A DNA stretch of 11,699 nt, taken from positions 1 to 11,699 of the forward strand of contig WWBZ02000072.1 in assembly GCA_011503125.2 (NCBI GenBank), in the 5' to 3' direction. The notes beneath the pieces are model-generated. The model was not told the DNA's origin and ran no database searches. It saw only the letters and a list, made by a program, of their open reading frames with translations. Origin of the DNA: Botryosphaeria dothidea (lineage: Eukaryota > Ascomycota > Dothideomycetes > Botryosphaeriales > Botryosphaeriaceae). The translations under genes and the position numbers were made by a program. This document shows positions 7,861 through 11,699 of the stretch, piece after piece (position 1 is the stretch's first letter; each line of letters opens with the position of its first letter).

Positions 7861-8834
7861 TTACTTATACGGATAAAGTCTTTATCGAGTAGCTCTATAA
7901 GCGTTTTCCGGAGTACTAGTAGTTTATCTCTAGATATATTATATAAGGGTCCCTATAGAGCTACTAGTATCCTTCTATTCTTATCTTTCTTAAGCTTAAT
8001 CTAATAATCGATTCTAGATTAGTATAGAGGTAACTTATCGGCTTTACTTCTATCGAAGATATCGAGAAACCGTTTATCTAACTAGGCTAGTAGTTTCGTC
8101 CTTAGATCCGTATACTTCTTCTTAGTAAGTACTTTATTAATATTAGCTAGACTTACTAAGAAAACCTAGTAACTAAGTCGTTTCTTTCTCGTAAGAAGGC
8201 GGAACCTAGCGGCTCCGACCCTTCTATAATTAAGTTCTTTCCTCTCTCTCTAGCTTTATACTACTAGACTAAAGTTCTTAAATCTAAGGATTTATTTTTC
8301 TATATCTAGTTCTACTCTCTCTTTTACTAACTATAGTAAGCTAAGAATAACTTTATAGTCTTTAATTCTTAGAGCTATATAGAAGTAAGCTCTTTTCGTT
8401 AGTATCCGCCGATATCGATCTCGGTAATTACTACTTCGATAATCTAGAAGTCGGTAATAGTATTAACTAACTAAATTTATCTTAGTCGGATAGGGATACG
8501 CTAGAGTTTATATCTTCGAGCGAATCGAGTATCGATAAAGCTATAAAATAAGTACCTAGAATTAATAAGGATTTAAGTAGAGATCTTCTTATTAATAAGT
8601 ACTAAAACTAAGAAAGGTAGTTTTTCTATATACTTATTCTCGAATTACTTCTAATCTACTTAAAGCTTACTTTACTTTTTTACTTCTAACGGCGAATTTT
8701 ATTAGAAGCTACTCTTTTTCCGAATTCTTATTAACCTCTAATACTTTAGTATCCTCCTCTAATTACGGAGAAACTTTCTACTCCGACTATTTAATACTAG
8801 TAGTTTAAGCTAGGCGACGGGTAGGCGTATAAGG

Positions 8835-8876
8835 GTATATATACTTCTAGTATCCTAAAGTACTATAACGCGTATA
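8835..8876 (-). other. Relic CCHC zinc knuckle of Gag, all ligands changed to Tyr
   Basis: In the gag-pol frame the residues are Y-T-R-Y-S-T-L-G-Y-stop-K-Y-I-Y. The spacing is exactly C-x2-C-x4-H-x4-C, with every Cys and His codon now Tyr and the codon after the His position now TAG (probably a former Trp). TGC/TGT to TAC/TAT and CAC/CAT to TAC/TAT are the expected RIP products. The retained Leu-Gly before the third ligand fits the usual GH core of retroviral zinc knuckles. Confidence 0.75.
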
Positions 8877-9181
8877 AAGCCTATTTTAACGACGTCGGTT
8901 AATCTTATCTTAAGTTACCTATTTAGCTCTCTAAATTAGTACGGCTTTAGCTAGGCCCGTTAGTTCCTAGTCTATTTAGTCGTTTTAAGGGGGCTTTAGA
9001 TACGTAGTAGTCTTTATTATAGTTACCGGCGTCTTCTAGAGGTTATTCCTAAACTTCTAGATACGTAGTTAAAAAGCTTCTAACTAGTTACTTACTTACT
9101 TAAGCTCTATATAGTAGTTCTTAAACTACTAGTCCGGTTTCGTAAGACCGATTATTTATTATTAAAGCTTTCTACTAAGTC

Positions 9182-9299
9182 TAGCCTCGAGGTAGAACTT
9201 CTTAATTTCGTCTAGCTAGTCCGTGCCTCCTACTTTTAGTAGAAGCTTCCGGTACTCGGTAAAGTACTCTATAAAGAACTTACTAGCTTAACGGAGTTA
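9182..9299 (-). other. Gag capsid-like segment
   Basis: In the gag-pol frame this reads as a capsid-type helical stretch: ASKFFIEYFTEYRKLLLKVG, then an LDEIKKFYLEA segment after a TAG. Aromatic-Ile-Glu-Tyr-Phe-x-x-Tyr/Phe-Arg-Lys-Leu patterns are typical of Ty3/gypsy and Tf1-like Gag. The three in-frame stops here are TAA or TAG, explained by Gln codons. Confidence 0.6.
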
Positions 9300-9717
9300 A
9301 TAAAGCTTACGTTAGGCCTTCTTCTTAGTATACGGGTCGCTAAAGAATAGGCGTAGCTATATAATAAGGTTAGTAACCGTAGTATTACTTATTATCGTAA
9401 CCGCTTAAATCTAGAGCTATAGTTAGCGGGTAGCTTCCCCTCTTAACCGGTTATATAACGCGAAGAACTTCGTTACTTTAGTATAGTTAGTATAGTCGAC
9501 GTTTAGTTTTATATTAGCTTAAGTAATCTATAGTTCGAGTTAATCTTAGTCTTCTCTATATTTAGCTAATAGGCCGAGTTATTTCGTAGGTTCGTTCTTT
9601 CTTAGAGATATAGATCTAGCTAGTAGTTAGACGAGCTACTATAGTAGGCTTTACTCGTTATTCTTAGTAGCTACCGAAGCCCCTTAGTCTTAGATATCGT
9701 TCTATATCTTTTTTAGT

Positions 9718-9755
9718 TATCTTCTTAGATATCTTCTTAGATATCTTCTTAGGTA
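9718..9755 (-). repeat. Three 12-bp tandem repeats near the Gag start
   Basis: Three near-perfect copies of tatcttcttaga stand in tandem. Depending on frame the sense strand encodes repeats of Lys-Lys-Ile-Ser, Tyr-Leu-Arg-Arg or Glu-Asp-Ile-Gln(stop). The neighbouring 9756-9800 is also rich in the TCTTCTTTT type, so the Gag N terminus was probably a charged low-complexity region. Confidence 0.6.
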
Positions 9756-9972
9756 CCCTCTCTAAGATCTTCTTTTAAATCTTCTTTTAGGGACTTCTTC
9801 GTGCCTTCTTAAACGCTATACCGTCGTTTTATTAAAGAACTTCCTTCGGGAACCTTCTTAAGTACCTATATAGATATCTTCTTAAACGATTTCCTAGGTA
9901 TAGTTAACTAGTAACGAGCCTAGCTACTATTTTAAACTTCTTAGTAACTTTAGTAGAGAGAAGCCGTACTTA

Positions 9973-10105
9973 CGTAGGAGCTCTAGCGTATAGAGAAAGG
10001 AGATAAGGACGTAGTACTTACGTAGGAGCTATAGCGTATAGAGAAAAGAAGAATAAGAACGTAGTATTTACGTAGGAGCTATAGCGTATAGAGGAAGAAA
10101 ATAAG
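9973..10105 (-). repeat. Tandem 48-50 bp repeat in the retrotransposon leader
   Basis: Units start with CGTAGGAGCT at 9973, 10021 and 10071, giving a 48-bp unit, a 50-bp unit and a third partial unit of about 30-35 bp. Each contains TAGCGTATAGAG followed by an A/G-rich run and GTAGTA-TTACGTAG. They lie between the 5' LTR and the likely gag start, in the transcribed leader. The two-base length difference is in the A/G run. Function unknown; a packaging or regulatory role would be a guess. Confidence 0.75.
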
Positions 10106-10115
10106 CTTAGTCTAA
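10104..10115 (-). other. Candidate primer-binding site, self-complementary to the LTR
   Basis: In the sense direction the bases right after the 5' LTR are TTAGACTAAGCT. Its 10-base core AGACTAAGCT is the exact reverse complement of AGCTTAGTCT inside the LTR (sense, 10183 to 10174; also present in the left LTR). Elements of the Tf1/sushi group prime reverse transcription with the 5' end of their own RNA in this way. The alternative, a tRNA site (TGG mutated to TAG, one base in), cannot be excluded. Confidence 0.5.
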
Positions 10116-10364
10116 TATAATAGCTTATATCCGGTATACTCGCGGAAATATAGTAGTATTACTATCTATAAGAAGACTAAGCTAAAGAGAAAAGAAGAAA
10201 GGTTTAAGTAAGATAGCGCTACTTATATATCTCTCTAGAGTCTCTTTTATTAGTAGCGAGTTATAAGGTTTTCTTATTAAGCTTTATTAAGCTTTAGGAT
10301 TCTCTTAACCTAAGGTCTCGCCGTAGAATCTATCTAAGGCACCCTTAGGGTTTAAACCGTAATA
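10116..10364 (-). repeat. 5' LTR of the retrotransposon (249 bp)
   Basis: It aligns end to end with 4705-4954. By hand alignment it differs at about 34 sites, all C to T or G to A relative to the left copy, plus one single-base length difference in an A/G-rich run. In the sense direction a TATA-like box (TATATAAGT) lies at 10229-10221, and a candidate transcript start lies near 10183. This LTR would have driven the element before it was silenced. Confidence 0.92.
10221..10229 (-). promoter_or_regulatory. TATA-like box in the 5' LTR
   Basis: The sense strand reads TATATAAGT, flanked by ATAT. It lies about 46 bases upstream of 10183, the transcript start predicted from the self-primer match. 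The same box is kept in the other LTR near 4812-4820. The distance is a little long for a metazoan promoter but acceptable for fungi. Confidence 0.45.
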
Positions 10365-10369
10365 CTCCT
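10365..10369. repeat. Target site duplication, right copy (CTCCT)
   Basis: CTCCT directly follows the LTR end at 10364 and is identical to 4700-4704. The LINE reading frame resumes just after it. Confidence 0.88.
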
Positions 10370-11699
10370 ATTACGAGCCCCTTAGCCCTACCTATAGAAT
10401 ACGGAACCCCTTAACTAAAACTAGACTAAAATTTATATAGAAGACGCCTAAGAGACTTCTACTTAGACCCTTATCTCTAAAACTTAAGGCTAGAAGCGAA
10501 TAATTAACCTAACTAGTCTCTTCTCTTCCCCGGTCTTTAGGTACTAGATACGTACTCGGTTTACCCCTACGAAGATATTCCGTTCCTCTAGCGAGGCCCT
10601 CGACGCTACTCTTAACTATCTAATTAAAGCGGCGGATCTCGAGAATAATAAGAAAAAAAGCTAGAAATCCTCGACCTTATAAATATCTTCCGCGAATATA
10701 TAGAAAAAGGTATACTTAACCGGTTAAAATCCATTCTAGCTATCTAAATCCGCTTAATAGAGAATATAATAAGAGTACTAGCTAACTAGACTAGAGAACT
10801 AGCTAAAGCCCTCTAAGACCGCTAAGCTCCTTAGATCTCTTAAGCCTCCTAGCCCTTCTAGGCTTTCCGGCCCCCCTAATCTTATTAAGCTCTCTAAACT
10901 ACTCCGGCCTCTTAAGCCCGTATCTTCTTTTACGCGGAAGTAGTTAAGTAAGAAGAATAGTAAATAGTCCCCCTAACGAAGAGGACTAGACCGGCTCTAA
11001 AGCCCGCCCCGATTAGGAAAAGATAGGTCGTTCTAAAGCCTTAGAACGAGATCTCTCTATATCTACTCTACCTCCGCAACGTAATAAACGAAGCCTTTAA
11101 AGCCGAATTTAAATCGAATAACTTAGTTATCTTAACCGTCTCGATATTAGAGAAGAAAAACGTAGTTCTTACGTATATAGAAGCCTATATAGTAGACTTC
11201 CTAGCTAAGAACTCTACTATTATCTTAAAGATTACCCCCTTTTATAATCTTAAGATTAATAGGCCCTAGTATAAGATAGCTATATACGACGTCCCTATAA
11301 CTATTCTCTAGGACTATACGGATAAGAAATTCTCTTCTTTATTAAAGAAGAGGTTAAGGCTTTTAACTAAGGCCTAAACGTAATTAGAGAGCTATACTAG
11401 CTAACCTCTAAATCCCGAAGGGAAGCCTAATAGACTAGTTTTAATCTATATAGTCTTTTCTACCGAAGAGGAGGCTAAAAGAGTAACTAATAAGAGATTT
11501 TCCCTACTAGGAGTCTTCTATAAAGCCGAAAAATATAGGAAATTAAAATCCCCGACCTACCCTAAGCGGAATTAGACTCTATATCTATAGAATATATAAG
11601 AGTACTATAAGCTAACGTCGCCCGAAAAAGCCTAGCTACCGAAGAGCTATTATAGCTAGTAATAGAGCTTAAAAATAGATATTATTCTTATCTAAGAAC
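10370..11699 (+). pseudogene. Gag-like ORF1 of a non-LTR (LINE) retrotransposon, RIP-destroyed, partial
   Basis: The + strand shows a shadow ORF with stops limited almost wholly to TAA and TAG. The downstream part, in the frame holding 11099-11101, reads LRNVINEAFKAEFKSNN, then VVLTYIEAYIVDFLAKNS, YKIAIYDVPI, and near 11450-11550 LVLIYIVFSTEEEAKRV and VFYKAEKYRKL. These match the ORF1 gag-like protein of fungal Tad/I-type LINEs (Asn-x-Val-Leu-Thr block, W-x-K-x-x-x-H-x-V-P block, then an EEEA-x-R-x-x-x-K/R block before zinc knuckles). Upstream, 10371-10665 reads in another frame (ATLNYLIKAADLENNKKK), so a shift lies at the A-run near 10652-10660. The reverse transcriptase would be off the right edge. 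CpA and TpG are nearly absent. Confidence 0.7.

Larger units (their letters stand above)
4935..9299 (-). pseudogene. gag-pol polyprotein, single frame, riddled with stops
   Basis: This frame links a capsid segment (9182-9299), zinc knuckle (8835-8876), RT YINN (7494-7505), RNase H (start near 7085), integrase Asp (6012-6014), the DDE region (5664-5975), the chromodomain and the final TGA at 4935-4937. All share one phase, so there is no net indel over about 1,455 codons. Stops are almost all TAG or TAA, as expected from TGG, CAG and CAA under RIP. The start lies further right, probably between 9300 and 9960, but neither the ATG nor the frame there can be fixed because ATG itself would mutate to ATA. 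A protease should lie between the zinc knuckle and RT (about 7950-8800); I could not recognise its motif. Confidence 0.85.
4705..10364 (-). mobile_element. Full-length chromodomain Ty3/gypsy LTR retrotransposon, RIP-inactivated
   Basis: The 5,660-bp element has LTRs at both ends, a matching 5-bp target duplication (CTCCT at 4700-4704 and 10365-10369) and internal gag-pol on the minus strand. Domain order in the sense direction is capsid, CCHC zinc knuckle, reverse transcriptase (RT), RNase H, HHCC/DDE integrase, then a C-terminal chromodomain. That is the order of Ty3/gypsy chromoviruses of fungi (the Tf1, MAGGY and related group). All anchors checked from about 9299 down to the stop at 4935-4937 lie in one reading frame, so gag and pol look fused as in Tf1. 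Many stops (TAG, TAA) and lost catalytic residues make the copy non-autonomous. No nested insertion is seen within it. Confidence 0.93.
6000..11699. other. RIP-saturated block
   Basis: From roughly 6.0 kb the sequence loses CpA and TpG, becomes rich in TA, CTAG and TAG/TAA triplets, and turns AT-rich, while CpG persists. The change is partial from 6.0 to 6.6 kb and near complete beyond. It runs through the LTR element, the right LTR and the LINE without regard to their borders. C to T in the CpA context on both strands is the known product of fungal repeat-induced point mutation, which acts on duplicated DNA in the sexual cycle. Confidence 0.9.

Noticed and set aside
9973..10105. CRISPR array
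   Set aside because: Units are directly adjacent with no unique spacers, the genome is eukaryotic, and the array lies in a retrotransposon leader.

Overview
The window looks like DNA from a filamentous ascomycete (Pezizomycotina). Four things point there: short spliceosomal introns with fungal donor and branch-point signals, a HET (heterokaryon incompatibility) domain gene, a chromodomain Ty3/gypsy retrotransposon, and a very strong repeat-induced point mutation (RIP) signature. The species cannot be fixed from sequence reading alone.

Layout. (1) 1-178: the last exon, with its upstream intron, of an unidentified + strand gene entering from the left. (2) 610-1369: a small, probably two-exon + strand gene for a protein with three tandem ubiquitin-interacting motifs (UIMs). 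(3) 1370-2101: no convincing gene. (4) About 2102-4330: a HET-domain gene on the + strand. Its domain core is intact, but the reading frame is broken by a frameshift near 3450 and an in-frame TAG at 4037-4039, and the 5' end is unresolved, so it is called a pseudogene. (5) 4331-4704: a lightly mutated flank that may hold the 5' start of a non-LTR (LINE) element. (6) 4705-10364: a structurally complete chromodomain Ty3/gypsy retrotransposon on the minus strand. It has two roughly 250-bp LTRs, a 5-bp target duplication CTCCT on both sides, a polypurine tract, one continuous gag-pol frame and a candidate self-primer site. (7) 10370-11699: the RIP-destroyed gag-like ORF1 of a LINE on the + strand, running off the right edge.

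The main theme is the mutation process. From about 6.6 kb to the right edge, CpA and TpG have almost vanished while CpG stays common. By my reading there is not one CpA or TpG from 7327 to 9223. The two LTRs differ by about 34 transitions, all in one direction, with no transversions. The retroelement's frame stays free of net indels over more than 4.3 kb while its Trp, Gln, Cys, His and Asp codons are converted to stops, Tyr or Asn. Mutation is heavy on the right and light on the left, and this change falls inside the element rather than at an element boundary.

The genes on the left do not form an obvious pathway. A HET gene and a UIM gene beside a RIP-silenced AT-rich block resemble an accessory, fast-evolving compartment. 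No wholly new system is claimed. The most useful leads are the mutation gradient, the candidate self-priming site, the nested insertion and the triple-UIM protein.
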